A stretch of 64,000 nt of DNA. Origin: Vibrio intestinalis. GTDB taxonomy: Bacteria; Pseudomonadota; Gammaproteobacteria; Enterobacterales; Vibrionaceae. Shown here in pieces: positions 1-8,280 of the stretch (position 1 is the first letter of the stretch; the number at the start of each line of letters is the position of its first letter). Below the pieces are notes generated by a model. It ran no database searches, was not told the DNA's origin, and worked only from the letters and a program-made list of their open reading frames with translations. The position numbers and the translations under genes are program-made. Where the stretch lies: NCBI RefSeq assembly GCF_025195085.2, contig NZ_JANAVY020000017.1, forward strand, positions 24,558 through 88,557, given 5' to 3'.

Positions 1-12
1 TTCCTTTTATTG

Positions 13-69
13 ATACCCATAGCGCGCCATGAGCGACTATGGGTATAAAACGCAGCGCGTGGCTGCGTA
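13..69 (-). terminator. hairpins downstream of mnmE
   Basis: Two inverted repeats follow the mnmE stop codon on the minus strand. The inner one (about 50-68) pairs ACGCAGC with GCTGCGT. The outer one pairs ATACCCATAG (13-22) with CTATGGGTAT (37-46), a perfect 10-bp stem. There is no strong U-tract, so this may be an inefficient terminator or an mRNA 3'-end stabiliser rather than a classical intrinsic terminator. Confidence 0.5.
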
Positions 70-75
70 AGACTG

Positions 76-1437
76 TTATTTACCAATACAGAAGGATGAG
101 AAAATGCGTCCTAATAAGTCATCTGAGCTGAATTCGCCCGTGATCTCATTTAGGTGTTGTTGAGCAATACGCAGTTCCTCTGCCAATATCTCACCTGCCA
201 TGTAGCCTTCTAATTGTTGTTGGCCAATGTCTAGGTGCTGCGCAGCTTTTTCCAGTGCCTCTAGGTGACGACGACGAGCCATAAAGCCGCCTTCGTGTCC
301 ACCAGCAAAACCCATACACTCTTTTAAGTGGGTGCGTAGGGCATCTACACCTTGACCTGTTTTAGCTGACAAACGGATCAAAGTGGGTGAATTGACGTGA
401 CAGATCCCAAGTTCTTCACCGGTTTGATCCGCTTTGTTACGGATCACTGTCATGCCAATACTATCAGGTAGACGATCAACAAAATCTGGCCAAATATCTT
501 TCGGGTCAGTGGCTTCGGTTGTGGTGCCATCCACCATAAATAGTACGCGGTCAGCTTGAGCTATTTCATCCCAAGCTCGCTCAATACCGATTTTTTCCAC
601 TTCGTCAGAAGCATCACGCAGACCTGCGGTATCAATAATATGCAGTGGCATGCCATCAATATGGATATGTTCACGCAGTACATCGCGGGTTGTACCAGCT
701 ATGTCCGTTACAATTGCCGACTCTTTGCCTGATAAGGCATTCAGTAAGCTTGATTTACCCGCATTTGGACGGCCAGCGATAACCACCTTCATTCCTTCAC
801 GCATGATGGCACCTTGGTTTGCTTCTTGGCGAACCGCTGCGAGGTTATCAATGATGGTCTGTAGGTCTGTAGCGACTTTACCGTCGGCTAAAAAGTCGAT
901 CTCTTCTTCTGGGAAGTCGATAGCGGCTTCAACGTAAATGCGTAGGTGAATTAACGATTCAACCAAGGTATTGATGCGACCTGAAAATGCGCCTTGTAGT
1001 GACAGCAGCGCTGATTTAGCTGCTTCTTCAGAACTTGCATCGATTAAGTCAGCAATAGCCTCTGCTTGCGCGAGGTCGAGCTTATCGTTGAGGAATGCTC
1101 GCTCAGAGAACTCGCCGGGTCTTGCGGTGCGAATCCCATCAATTTTTAAGATACGCTTAATCAGCATATCCATTACTACAGGGCCGCCATGGCCTTGCAG
1201 CTCAAGAACGTCTTCACCGGTGAAAGAGTGCGGGTTAGGGAAGTACAGTGCGATGCCTTGGTCAAGTTGATGGCCTTGCTCATCGGTAAAAGGCAAATAT
1301 TCAGCGTAACGTGGACGCAGTGTTTTGCCGGTTACTTCCAATGCGACTTTTTCGGCCAGTGGGCCAGAAACGCGGATAATACCGACACCGCCACGACCTG
1401 GTGCGGTTGCTTGGGCGACAATGGTATCTGTAGTCAT
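76..1437 (-). CDS. mnmE: tRNA uridine-5-carboxymethylaminomethyl modification GTPase MnmE
   Basis: MnmE (TrmE) is a potassium-activated GTPase that works with MnmG to modify the wobble uridine of several tRNAs. The 453-residue product has the family's usual length. It shows an N-terminal folate-binding domain (GRGGVGIIRVSG near residue 14), helical arms, and an inserted G domain with the P-loop GRPNAGKSSLLN near residue 222, DTAG near 270 and NKAD near 335. It ends with the diagnostic CIGK, whose cysteine is needed for modification. A yidC terminator lies upstream, so it probably has its own promoter. In vibrios this gene lies next to mioC and oriC1, which suggests the origin is just left of the window. 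Confidence 0.97.
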   Translation of the reverse strand: MTTDTIVAQATAPGRGGVGIIRVSGPLAEKVALEVTGKTLRPRYAEYLPFTDEQGHQLDQGIALYFPNPHSFTGEDVLELQGHGGPVVMDMLIKRILKIDGIRTARPGEFSERAFLNDKLDLAQAEAIADLIDASSEEAAKSALLSLQGAFSGRINTLVESLIHLRIYVEAAIDFPEEEIDFLADGKVATDLQTIIDNLAAVRQEANQGAIMREGMKVVIAGRPNAGKSSLLNALSGKESAIVTDIAGTTRDVLREHIHIDGMPLHIIDTAGLRDASDEVEKIGIERAWDEIAQADRVLFMVDGTTTEATDPKDIWPDFVDRLPDSIGMTVIRNKADQTGEELGICHVNSPTLIRLSAKTGQGVDALRTHLKECMGFAGGHEGGFMARRRHLEALEKAAQHLDIGQQQLEGYMAGEILAEELRIAQQHLNEITGEFSSDDLLGRIFSSFCIGK

Positions 1438-1508
1438 AAAAAGTGCCTGTGTTTAGCTGTGCCGCTCGGGCAATAAATATCAATTAGCTGAATTGTAATC
1501 AGCTCCAA

Positions 1509-1536
1509 TAAAAAAGGCGACCTTTTGGTCGCCTTT
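1509..1536 (-). terminator. intrinsic terminator after yidC
   Basis: AAAGGCGACC and GGTCGCCTTT form a perfect 10-bp stem with a four-base loop. On the minus strand it is followed by a T-run, 15 bases past the yidC stop. It closes the rpmH-rnpA-yidD-yidC unit before mnmE. Confidence 0.9.
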
Positions 1537-1551
1537 GTCTTGGATTAGAAC

Positions 1552-3171
1552 TTACTTAGTGTGTAAGCCTTTCTTTTCCAGAGCCTTGTAAATCAGTGAC
1601 TGCTGGATAAGTGTTACGATGTTCGAAACCAACCAGTAAAGAACAAGACCTGATGGGAAGAACAGGAAGAACACGGTGAACATGACAGGCATGAATGTCA
1701 TGATCTTCTGTTGCATTGGGTCTGTAACGGTTGTTGGGCTCATCTTCTGAATCATGAACATTGAAGCACCCATCAGTAGCGGCAAGATGTATAGCGGGTC
1801 TTGCGCTGAAAGGTCAGTGATCCAACCGAAGAATGGAGAGTGACGTAGCTCTACCGATTCCATTAGTGCCCAGTACAGTGCGATGAAGATAGGCATCTGT
1901 AGGATAAGAGGAAGACAGCCGCCTAGCGGGTTTACTTTCTCTTTCTTGTAGAGTTCCATCATCTCTTGGCTCATGCGTTGACGGTCATCGCCAATACGCT
2001 CACGCATTGCTTGCAGTTTAGGTTGCAGCATGCGCATTTTCGCCATAGAGGTGTATTGCGCTTTCGTTAGTGGGTACATAGCACCACGAACGATAAAGGT
2101 TAGACAGATGATTGCCACACCCCAGTTACCCACAAAGCTTTGAATGAATGAAAGCAGTGTGTGTAGTGGTTTCGCGATGAACCATAACCAACCGTAGTCA
2201 ACTACTAGGTCAAGGTGCGGTGCTACTTCTGCCATTTGGCTTTGTAGTTTAGGACCAACCCATAGTGTTGCGCTAAATTTCGCTTCGTCACCAGTTGCGA
2301 TTGTCTTGTTAGGCAGACGCACACCGATGTCAGCTAGGTTGCCGATCACGCGAGTGTAGATATTGGTGTTTGGAGCGTCGTTTGGAATCCACGCCGATGC
2401 GAAGTAGTGCTGGATCATCGCTGCCCAACCTTGGCCATTGGCTAGGTTAAGAGACAGGTTACGATCTTGCATATCATCGAAGCTGTATTTCTTGTAGTTG
2501 GTGTCTTCAGTTGAGTAAGCACCACCACGGTATGTTGGCATAGTAATGCTGCCGCCATCATCCATTACGTTTTGACGTAGGTGCGCGTACATACCGAAAG
2601 TTGCGTTGTTGCCAGAGTTGTTCACTACATCGTATTCAACGTCAACAGCGTAGCTGCCGCGAGTTAGAACGAATGTTTTTGTGTACTCAAGGCCATTCGC
2701 TGCATAAGTCATCGGAATGCGCAGTTCGTTTGCATCGTCAGCCATTGTGAAGCTGTCAGCGCTTACTGCGTAGTTCGGACGGTTTGTACTGCTAAGGTCG
2801 ATGCCTTGAGGACCAACTAGACCACTTTGTGCAATGAATTGGTGACCAGCATCGTTCTTTAATAGTTCGAAGTTTGCTTCTGAGTCCAGTTCAGCATCGT
2901 ATTGGTTTAGGTAAGCTTTAACGATATCGCCACCAACCGTATCAATAGACAGAGTTAATACATCCGTTGTTACAGTAATAGCTTTCGCTGTTGCCTGTTG
3001 AGCTGGCGCTGGGTCGAGCTCGTCGGCAAAAGATGGTGCAGGTACAGTGCTGCTTGATTGAGCCTGTTCAACCGGCTGCGGTGCTGGGTTCTTTGCTACT
3101 TGCCATTGTTGGAACAATAGGAAAGAAACCAATGCTAGCGCGATCAACAGGATATTACGTTGAGAATCCAT
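1552..3171 (-). CDS. yidC: membrane protein insertase YidC
   Basis: YidC inserts and folds inner membrane proteins, alone or with SecYEG. The 539-residue product is typical of gammaproteobacteria. It has an N-terminal membrane anchor (about residues 6-22), a Pro/Ala-rich linker, a large periplasmic beta domain (to about 340), and the conserved C-terminal insertase core with five hydrophobic segments. The core includes FVRGAMYPLTKAQYTSMAKM, whose arginine sits in the hydrophilic groove. The gene follows yidD by two bases and is the last gene of the rpmH operon. Confidence 0.97.
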   Translation of the reverse strand: MDSQRNILLIALALVSFLLFQQWQVAKNPAPQPVEQAQSSSTVPAPSFADELDPAPAQQATAKAITVTTDVLTLSIDTVGGDIVKAYLNQYDAELDSEANFELLKNDAGHQFIAQSGLVGPQGIDLSSTNRPNYAVSADSFTMADDANELRIPMTYAANGLEYTKTFVLTRGSYAVDVEYDVVNNSGNNATFGMYAHLRQNVMDDGGSITMPTYRGGAYSTEDTNYKKYSFDDMQDRNLSLNLANGQGWAAMIQHYFASAWIPNDAPNTNIYTRVIGNLADIGVRLPNKTIATGDEAKFSATLWVGPKLQSQMAEVAPHLDLVVDYGWLWFIAKPLHTLLSFIQSFVGNWGVAIICLTFIVRGAMYPLTKAQYTSMAKMRMLQPKLQAMRERIGDDRQRMSQEMMELYKKEKVNPLGGCLPLILQMPIFIALYWALMESVELRHSPFFGWITDLSAQDPLYILPLLMGASMFMIQKMSPTTVTDPMQQKIMTFMPVMFTVFFLFFPSGLVLYWLVSNIVTLIQQSLIYKALEKKGLHTK

Positions 3172-3173
3172 CG

Positions 3174-3431
3174 TTATTTATCTCTGTCTCGTTTTTGAAC
3201 TGGTGGTACGGGGTCGAAGCCCCCATCATTTAAAGGGTGGCATTTTAATAGACGTTGGCCTGATAACCAACATCCTTTTACAAAACCGTGAGCTTTCAAC
3301 GCTTCTATAGCGTAACTGGAGCAAGTTGGTTGGAAACGACAGCGCGGTCCGATGAGTGGACTAATAAGACCTTGGTAAAGTCGGACGAATCCGATTGCTA
3401 ACCACGCGAGGGGCGAGACAGTCGTTGCCAT
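3174..3431 (-). CDS. yidD: membrane protein insertion efficiency factor YidD
   Basis: YidD is a small membrane-associated protein that aids YidC-dependent insertion. The 85-residue product contains the family core: YQGLISPLIGPRCRFQPTCS, then CSSYAIEALKAHG and a GGFDPVP motif near the end. It overlaps the end of rnpA by 34 bases in a different frame, the standard arrangement of this operon, so translation is probably coupled. The start is set by that overlap and by family length. Confidence 0.95.
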   Translation of the reverse strand: MATTVSPLAWLAIGFVRLYQGLISPLIGPRCRFQPTCSSYAIEALKAHGFVKGCWLSGQRLLKCHPLNDGGFDPVPPVQKRDRDK

Positions 3432-3754
3432 AGCTTGTCAAACAACTTGAACAATTCATCATTGCTTAAATCTTGCGCGCTTTTCTTGGCAATCACAACA
3501 AAATCTTTATTAGGAAGTTGATGTTGTTTGTTACGAAAACTTTCTCGAGCGAGACGTTTGAAGCGGTTACGACCAACAGCAGTTTTGATTTGCTTTTTCG
3601 GAACGGCTAAACCTAATCGAGGATGAGATAGGTTGTTATTACGAGCAATGATGGTGAAATGAGGTGAGCCAGCTCGGTGAGCTTGCTGGAAGACATTTTG
3701 ATAATGCTCGGGAGTTAACAAGCGTAACTCCCGATTGAACGCGTACGTATTCAA
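3398..3754 (-). CDS. rnpA: ribonuclease P protein component RnpA
   Basis: RnpA is the protein subunit of RNase P, which matures the 5' ends of tRNAs together with the rnpB RNA. The 118-residue basic product carries the conserved RNR motif in GRNRFKRLARESFR (about residues 61-74), which contacts the catalytic RNA. The N-terminal FNRELRLLTPEHYQNVF is also typical. It starts 13 bases after the rpmH stop and overlaps yidD at its end. Confidence 0.97.
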   Translation of the reverse strand: MNTYAFNRELRLLTPEHYQNVFQQAHRAGSPHFTIIARNNNLSHPRLGLAVPKKQIKTAVGRNRFKRLARESFRNKQHQLPNKDFVVIAKKSAQDLSNDELFKLFDKLWQRLSRPSRG

Positions 3755-3767
3755 AATATTCTAGTGA

Positions 3768-3902
3768 TTATTTTGACAGGCGCGCACGGCCTTTTGCACG
3801 ACGTGCATTAATTACTTTACGACCGTTCTTAGTAGCCATACGTGCACGGAAACCGTGAGTACGCTTGCGCTTTAGAACTGAAGGTTGAAAAGTGCGTTTC
3901 AT
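3768..3902 (-). CDS. rpmH: 50S ribosomal protein L34
   Basis: This very basic 44-residue protein begins MKRTFQPSVLKRKRTHGFR and ends GRARLSK, matching bacterial L34 throughout. L34 is a component of the large ribosomal subunit. It is the first gene of the rpmH-rnpA-yidD-yidC unit and has a long leader with two promoters at about 4017-4104. Confidence 0.98.
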   Translation of the reverse strand: MKRTFQPSVLKRKRTHGFRARMATKNGRKVINARRAKGRARLSK

Positions 3903-3994
3903 GTTAATTACCTTTACTGATCAGTAGTTTTAGGTTCTTAGTTAACCCGGCGTGGGCATTCATATCTTCTTTATATATAAAGAGGACAAACCGA

Positions 3995-4014
3995 CGCCTC
4001 TCAACAAAGAGGCG
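3995..4014 (-). other. hairpin in the rpmH leader
   Basis: GCCTCT and AGAGGC form a six-base stem around a short loop in the rpmH 5' leader, a few bases downstream of the proximal promoter. There is no T-run after it, so it is more likely a leader RNA structure than a terminator. Confidence 0.45.
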
Positions 4015-4016
4015 GA

Positions 4017-4045
4017 ATTGTAATCACACTCACAAATCGTGTCAA
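4017..4045 (-). promoter_or_regulatory. sigma-70 promoter, proximal, for rpmH-rnpA-yidDC
   Basis: On the minus strand TTGACA (4045-4040) and TACAAT (4022-4017) are separated by exactly 17 bases, close to the sigma-70 consensus. It lies about 115 bases upstream of rpmH. Confidence 0.8.
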
Positions 4046-4076
4046 CGATTCATGTATGTGAAATTCCGGTCGGGCG

Positions 4077-4104
4077 ATTATACGTAGTGTGAGCAAAATC
4101 TCAA
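4077..4104 (-). promoter_or_regulatory. sigma-70 promoter, distal, for rpmH-rnpA-yidDC
   Basis: On the minus strand TTGAGA (4104-4099) and a perfect TATAAT (4082-4077) are 16 bases apart, followed by a GC-rich start region (CGCCCG). Such GC-rich discriminators are typical of stringently controlled ribosomal promoters. It abuts the hairpin that ends the upstream ABC operon. Confidence 0.75.
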
Positions 4105-4120
4105 GGATCATACGATCCTT
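4103..4120 (-). terminator. hairpin after the amino acid ABC operon
   Basis: AAGGATC and GATCCTT pair across a four-base loop just past the ABC ATPase stop codon. On the minus strand it is followed by GAGATTTT, a weak U-tract. It overlaps the -35 box of the distal rpmH promoter, so some read-through into rpmH is plausible. Confidence 0.55.
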
Positions 4121-4131
4121 ATGCTTGATCT

Positions 4132-4869
4132 TTACTCTATTCCCACTTGATTAAGGAATTTTTTCAGCTTTGGATCTTGCGGGTTATCGAAGATTTCCTG
4201 CGGCGATCCCTGTTCGACGATGTGACCATCGGCCATGAAGATCACTCTGTCAGCGACTTCTTTGGCAAATTGCATCTCGTGTGTGACCACCAGCATAGTT
4301 TGATGCTGAGTGGCTAAGTGCTTCATTAAACTCAATACTTCGCCCACCCATTCAGGATCGAGCGCGGAGGTTGGCTCATCAAATAGTAGCAGTTCAGGTT
4401 GCAAGGCCATAGCGCGGCCAATGCCGACACGTTGCTGTTGACCACCTGATAATGCGGCTGGATAGCTGTCACCTTTATCACCAAGGCCAATATCGTCCAG
4501 TATTTGCTGCGCGCGAGCTAATGCATCGGCTTTTTTCCAACCACGAACGGTAATTAAGCCTTCAGCGATGTTTTGCCTAGCGGTCATATGGGCAAATAAA
4601 GCGTAGTTTTGAAACACAAAACCGGTTTTACGGCGCAGAGCGAGCACTTCCGCTTTGGTGTGCTTTTCGCTGTTCACACTGACATCATCAATGCTGATCG
4701 TGCCTTGGTTAGCTTGTTCGAGAAAGTTAACGCAGCGCAGTAATGTTGATTTACCAGTACCACTGGAACCAATAATGACGATGATTTCACCTTTATTGAT
4801 TTCAAGGTTTATGCCTTTAAGAACTTCAGTTTCGCCAAAGCTTTTATGAATATTGTCTAATTTGATCAT
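4132..4869 (-). CDS. polar amino acid ABC transporter, ATP-binding protein
   Basis: This 245-residue ATPase of the GlnQ/HisP family powers import of a polar amino acid. It has Walker A GSSGTGKST (about residue 34), the signature LSGGQQQRV (about 141) and Walker B LLLFDEPTSALDPEWV, followed by the switch histidine in VVTHEM. It overlaps the permease gene by four bases, indicating translational coupling, and is the last gene of the operon. Substrate cannot be read from this subunit. Confidence 0.93.
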   Translation of the reverse strand: MIKLDNIHKSFGETEVLKGINLEINKGEIIVIIGSSGTGKSTLLRCVNFLEQANQGTISIDDVSVNSEKHTKAEVLALRRKTGFVFQNYALFAHMTARQNIAEGLITVRGWKKADALARAQQILDDIGLGDKGDSYPAALSGGQQQRVGIGRAMALQPELLLFDEPTSALDPEWVGEVLSLMKHLATQHQTMLVVTHEMQFAKEVADRVIFMADGHIVEQGSPQEIFDNPQDPKLKKFLNQVGIE

Positions 4870-5537
4870 CGTACATACGCCTTATTAAGCTTCTCTTCAG
4901 CCCAAATTTGTACTCGGGTTAATATCACCACCACACCCCAGTAAATCAGCGCTACAGCCAAGAAGGCTTCAAAGAACTTAAAGCTGGATGAGGCCTCCAT
5001 TTGTGCTTTGGCCATAATTTCAGCTACGCCTAGGGTAAAAGCAAGCGAGGTCGATTTAATCATATCGATGAAGTAGTTCATCAATGAGGGTAAGGCTACG
5101 CGGGTGGCTTGTGGCAAGACAATACGGCGCATGGCTTGAGAGGTGGTCATCCCCACCGACAAACTGGCTTCCATTTGGCTGCGATCAATACCAATAATGG
5201 CGGCGCGAATACTTTCTGCCATGTAAGCGGCAAAGTGTAAGGTTAAGCCGATCACCGCGGCGCTAAAAGCGTCCAGCCCAACTAACGCAGGGAAAACTTG
5301 CGGCAGACCGTAGTAAAGCAAAAATAGCTGCACTAACAGTGGTGTTCCGCGGAAAAAACTGATGTACAGCTGACTTAGTTGATCAAGGCCTGGGAGGCGA
5401 AAAACACGAATATTGGCGATAACAACCGCTAAGATCAGTGAAAATACCAATCCCCAAGTGGCCATCTCCATGGTTGTGCCGAGATATTTGAATAAAATCG
5501 GCATCAGATCCAGCATGTAATTAAAATCGAATCCCAT
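4866..5537 (-). CDS. polar amino acid ABC transporter, permease
   Basis: This 223-residue inner membrane permease of the HisMQ type has about five hydrophobic helices. The EAA-loop motif SQMEASLSVGMTTSQAMRRIVLPQA (written in two parts: ASLSVGMT and AMRRIVLPQA, around residues 145-165) docks the ATPase. The SYISFFRGTPLLVQ-like segment near residue 80 is typical of the family. Only one permease gene is present, so it probably works as a homodimer. It follows the binding-protein gene after a strong hairpin. Confidence 0.93.
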   Translation of the reverse strand: MGFDFNYMLDLMPILFKYLGTTMEMATWGLVFSLILAVVIANIRVFRLPGLDQLSQLYISFFRGTPLLVQLFLLYYGLPQVFPALVGLDAFSAAVIGLTLHFAAYMAESIRAAIIGIDRSQMEASLSVGMTTSQAMRRIVLPQATRVALPSLMNYFIDMIKSTSLAFTLGVAEIMAKAQMEASSSFKFFEAFLAVALIYWGVVVILTRVQIWAEEKLNKAYVR

Positions 5538-5562
5538 AAACTTACCTAACTAGAGAAAACAA

Positions 5563-5587
5563 AAGGTGGAATAGAGCATTCCACCTT
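5563..5587 (-). terminator. intercistronic attenuating hairpin in the amino acid ABC operon
   Basis: AAGGTGGAAT (5563-5572) and ATTCCACCTT (5578-5587) form a perfect 10-bp stem with a five-base loop. On the minus strand it is followed by a T-rich tract. It lies between the binding-protein gene and the permease gene. Such hairpins usually let the binding protein be made in excess over the membrane subunits. Confidence 0.75.
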
Positions 5588-5645
5588 GAACAGAACTTAT
5601 TTAACTTTAGCCCTTGAACAACGATATCGGGCTAGGGATGGCAAA

Positions 5646-6392
5646 TTAGTGGGTGATGTCCGCACCAAACCATTTTTCAGAGATTGCTTTTAGAGTGCCG
5701 TCTGCACGCATGTCAGCCAGTGCTTTGTTCACTTCTGCTTGAAGCGCTTTGCCCTTGTCGTTATCAAGGAAAGGCCAAGCATTTTGAATGGTTTCAAACG
5801 GTTCGCCTGCCAATTGTAGTGGTAGACCAGTCTTTTTAATCAGCTCTAGCGCGGATAGGCGATCCATCACAAAGGCATCTGCGCGGCCAAGTGCAACATC
5901 ATGTTCGATACCTGTATCGTAGGTTTTGACGTTGATCTTGCCATCTTTGTCGTAGCTACGTAGCAGTTGCTCAAAGTTAGAACCTAGGTTTACTGCCACG
6001 GTTTTGCCCGCTAAATCCGCCACACCTTTAATGTCATCGTTGCCTTTACGAACGGTGATTTGCGCGCCATCTACCACGTATGGGTCAGCAAATAGGTATT
6101 TCGATTTACGTGCGTCCGTCATGGTAATTTGGTTTGAAATCGTATCAATACGACCGGTTTCTAGTAGACCAAACAAACCAGAGAAGTTTGCTGTTACGTA
6201 TTCCACGTTGTAATCATTACGCTTACCAATTTCATCCCATAGATCCACTTCAAAGCCTTGCAGCTTGTCTTGCTGAACGAAAGTAAATGGGAAGTAGCGG
6301 CCTGACATACCCACTTTAACGTCAGTTGCTGCTTGTACTGTGGCAGCGGAGAGAGCGATAACTGCAACTGCAGCTTTAATCCAGTTTTTCAT
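5646..6392 (-). CDS. polar amino acid ABC transporter, periplasmic binding protein
   Basis: This periplasmic solute-binding protein of the cystine/glutamine-binding class (SBP family 3) captures the substrate for the downstream permease and ATPase. I start it at 6392 because MKNWIKAAVAVIALSAATVQA is a clean signal peptide, and the in-frame upstream extension has none. The mature part shows the family motifs GRYFPFTF, LQGFEVDLWDEIG, NQITMTDARKSKYLFADPY and DAFVMDRL. Length after processing is about 227 residues. The motif order resembles cystine-type binders, but the substrate is an inference. Confidence 0.9.
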   Translation of the reverse strand: MKNWIKAAVAVIALSAATVQAATDVKVGMSGRYFPFTFVQQDKLQGFEVDLWDEIGKRNDYNVEYVTANFSGLFGLLETGRIDTISNQITMTDARKSKYLFADPYVVDGAQITVRKGNDDIKGVADLAGKTVAVNLGSNFEQLLRSYDKDGKINVKTYDTGIEHDVALGRADAFVMDRLSALELIKKTGLPLQLAGEPFETIQNAWPFLDNDKGKALQAEVNKALADMRADGTLKAISEKWFGADITH

Positions 6393-6546
6393 AGTGTGAC
6401 TCCATGTAATTATGGGGATAAATACTACTGTTCTTGTCTGAATTAGATAAATAACCAAGAGCAATAACCTAGACGGCTTAGTAATAAGTTTGTAAATAGA
6501 ACCCCGTTTAATGGGTTAGACGTTGCAAAGTAGGTTAAGACGAAGG

Positions 6547-6779
6547 TGTGGATAACCTGATCGAAAAAACTTTCATTCACAGAGTTATCACCAATTTTAG
6601 GATCTAGCTGAAAATGGGCAAATGTGGATCAATGTGTGGGTAAAAAAGGGACGAGATGTGGGGATCTATCGAATTAAGTCGAAAATATTGTGAATAACTT
6701 AGATCTTATTCACTGGATCGTAGATCATTTGCTGGCGATCTCGGTTATCAACAGGTAAAATCGCCAGTCTTTTCCGATC
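6547..6779 (+). promoter_or_regulatory. dnaA regulatory region: DnaA boxes and clustered GATC sites
   Basis: The 409 bases upstream of dnaA contain a perfect DnaA box (TTATCCACA, minus strand, 6555-6547), a one-mismatch box TTATCAACA (6745-6753) and weaker relatives such as TTATCACCA near 6585. Nine GATC sites lie between 6559 and 6779 (starts 6559, 6601, 6627, 6663, 6702, 6716, 6723, 6737, 6776). By analogy with E. coli, DnaA autorepression and Dam/SeqA control of dnaA transcription are expected. I did not fix a promoter. Confidence 0.75.
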
Positions 6780-6801
6780 TATTACTTCGAGTGGGGGCAC
6801 T

Positions 6802-8208
6802 GTGTCATCTTCGCTTTGGTTGCAATGTTTGCAACAGCTTCAAGAAGAGCTACCAGCTACAGAATTCAGTATGTGGGTACGTCCGTTACAAGCGGAGCTC
6901 AATGACAATACGCTCACTTTATTTGCACCCAACCGTTTTGTATTGGATTGGGTTCGCGATAAGTATCTCAACAGCATTAATCGTTTATTGCAGGAATACT
7001 GCGGTAACGATATTCCAAGTCTACGTTTTGAAGTGGGTAGCCGCCGTGTCAGTGCGCCTGCTCCAGCACCAAAGCGTACTCCAGCAGACGTAGCAGCAGA
7101 GTCTTCAGCGCCAGCGCAACTGCAAGCTCGTAAACCGGTACATAAAACTTGGGATGATGATCCACAAGCAGTCGCAAACATTAACCACCGCTCTAACGTA
7201 AACCCAAAACACAAGTTCAATAACTTTGTTGAAGGTAAGTCTAACCAACTTGGTTTGGCAGCGGCTCGTCAGGTTTCTGACAACCCAGGCGCAGCGTACA
7301 ACCCACTATTCTTATACGGTGGTACTGGCCTAGGTAAAACGCACCTATTGCACGCAGTAGGTAATGCCATTGTGGATAACAAGCCAAACGCGAAAGTGGT
7401 GTATATGCACTCTGAGCGTTTCGTGCAAGATATGGTTAAAGCACTGCAAAATAACGCGATTGAAGAGTTCAAGCGCTACTACCGCAGTGTTGATGCACTA
7501 CTTATCGATGATATTCAGTTCTTTGCTAACAAAGAGCGTTCTCAAGAAGAGTTCTTCCATACTTTCAATGCTCTGCTTGAAGGTAATCAACAGATCATTC
7601 TTACCTCTGACCGTTATCCTAAAGAGATCAGTGGTGTAGAAGATCGTCTTAAATCTCGCTTTGGTTGGGGTCTAACGGTTGCTATTGAGCCGCCGGAGTT
7701 GGAAACCCGCGTCGCGATCTTGATGAAGAAAGCAGAAGACCACCAAATTCATCTTGCTGATGAAGTGGCGTTCTTTATTGCTAAGCGTCTACGTTCAAAT
7801 GTTCGTGAGCTTGAAGGTGCATTGAACCGTGTCATCGCCAACGCGAACTTTACCGGTCGCCCAATTACGATTGATTTTGTGCGTGAAGCGCTACGTGATC
7901 TACTGGCTCTACAAGAAAAGCTGGTGACGATTGATAACATCCAAAAGACCGTGGCGGAATACTACAAAATCAAAGTCGCCGATTTATTGTCTAAGCGTCG
8001 TTCACGCTCTGTTGCGCGTCCTCGTCAGCTTGCTATGGCGCTGGCCAAAGAGCTAACCAACCACAGCTTGCCTGAAATCGGTGATGCGTTTGGTGGCCGT
8101 GACCATACGACTGTACTTCATGCATGTCGTAAGATTGAGCAACTACGTGAAGAGAGCCACGATATCAAAGAAGATTACTCGAACTTGATTCGTACCCTTT
8201 CTTCTTAA
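6802..8208 (+). CDS. dnaA: chromosomal replication initiator protein DnaA
   Basis: DnaA binds oriC and melts it to start replication. The 468-residue product starts at a GTG (MSSSLWLQCLQQLQEELPA) after a GTGGGGG ribosome site. Domain I is followed by a variable Ala/Pro-rich domain II (about 85-125). The AAA+ core has Walker A GGTGLGKTH (about 173) and Walker B LLIDDIQF. The C-terminal DNA-binding domain carries the signature GGRDHTTVLHACRKI. It heads the dnaA-dnaN-recF-gyrB cluster. Confidence 0.98.
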   Translation: MSSSLWLQCLQQLQEELPATEFSMWVRPLQAELNDNTLTLFAPNRFVLDWVRDKYLNSINRLLQEYCGNDIPSLRFEVGSRRVSAPAPAPKRTPADVAAESSAPAQLQARKPVHKTWDDDPQAVANINHRSNVNPKHKFNNFVEGKSNQLGLAAARQVSDNPGAAYNPLFLYGGTGLGKTHLLHAVGNAIVDNKPNAKVVYMHSERFVQDMVKALQNNAIEEFKRYYRSVDALLIDDIQFFANKERSQEEFFHTFNALLEGNQQIILTSDRYPKEISGVEDRLKSRFGWGLTVAIEPPELETRVAILMKKAEDHQIHLADEVAFFIAKRLRSNVRELEGALNRVIANANFTGRPITIDFVREALRDLLALQEKLVTIDNIQKTVAEYYKIKVADLLSKRRSRSVARPRQLAMALAKELTNHSLPEIGDAFGGRDHTTVLHACRKIEQLREESHDIKEDYSNLIRTLSS

Positions 8209-8280
8209 TTCGCTGTATTCTAGTCAGTGGCTTTGTGGCAGTGATGCCACTGCAATAACGAATTTTAATAAGAGCGCATT

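Noticed and set aside
6393..6464. Extended start of the amino acid binding protein
   Set aside because: The extension would bury the signal peptide behind 24 residues; the internal ATG at 6392 gives a normal signal sequence.
6393..6801. The dnaA upstream region as the chromosome origin
   Set aside because: It has only one perfect DnaA box and one near match, lacks a clear array and an AT-rich unwinding element of oriC type, and the Vibrio origin is known to be beyond mnmE.
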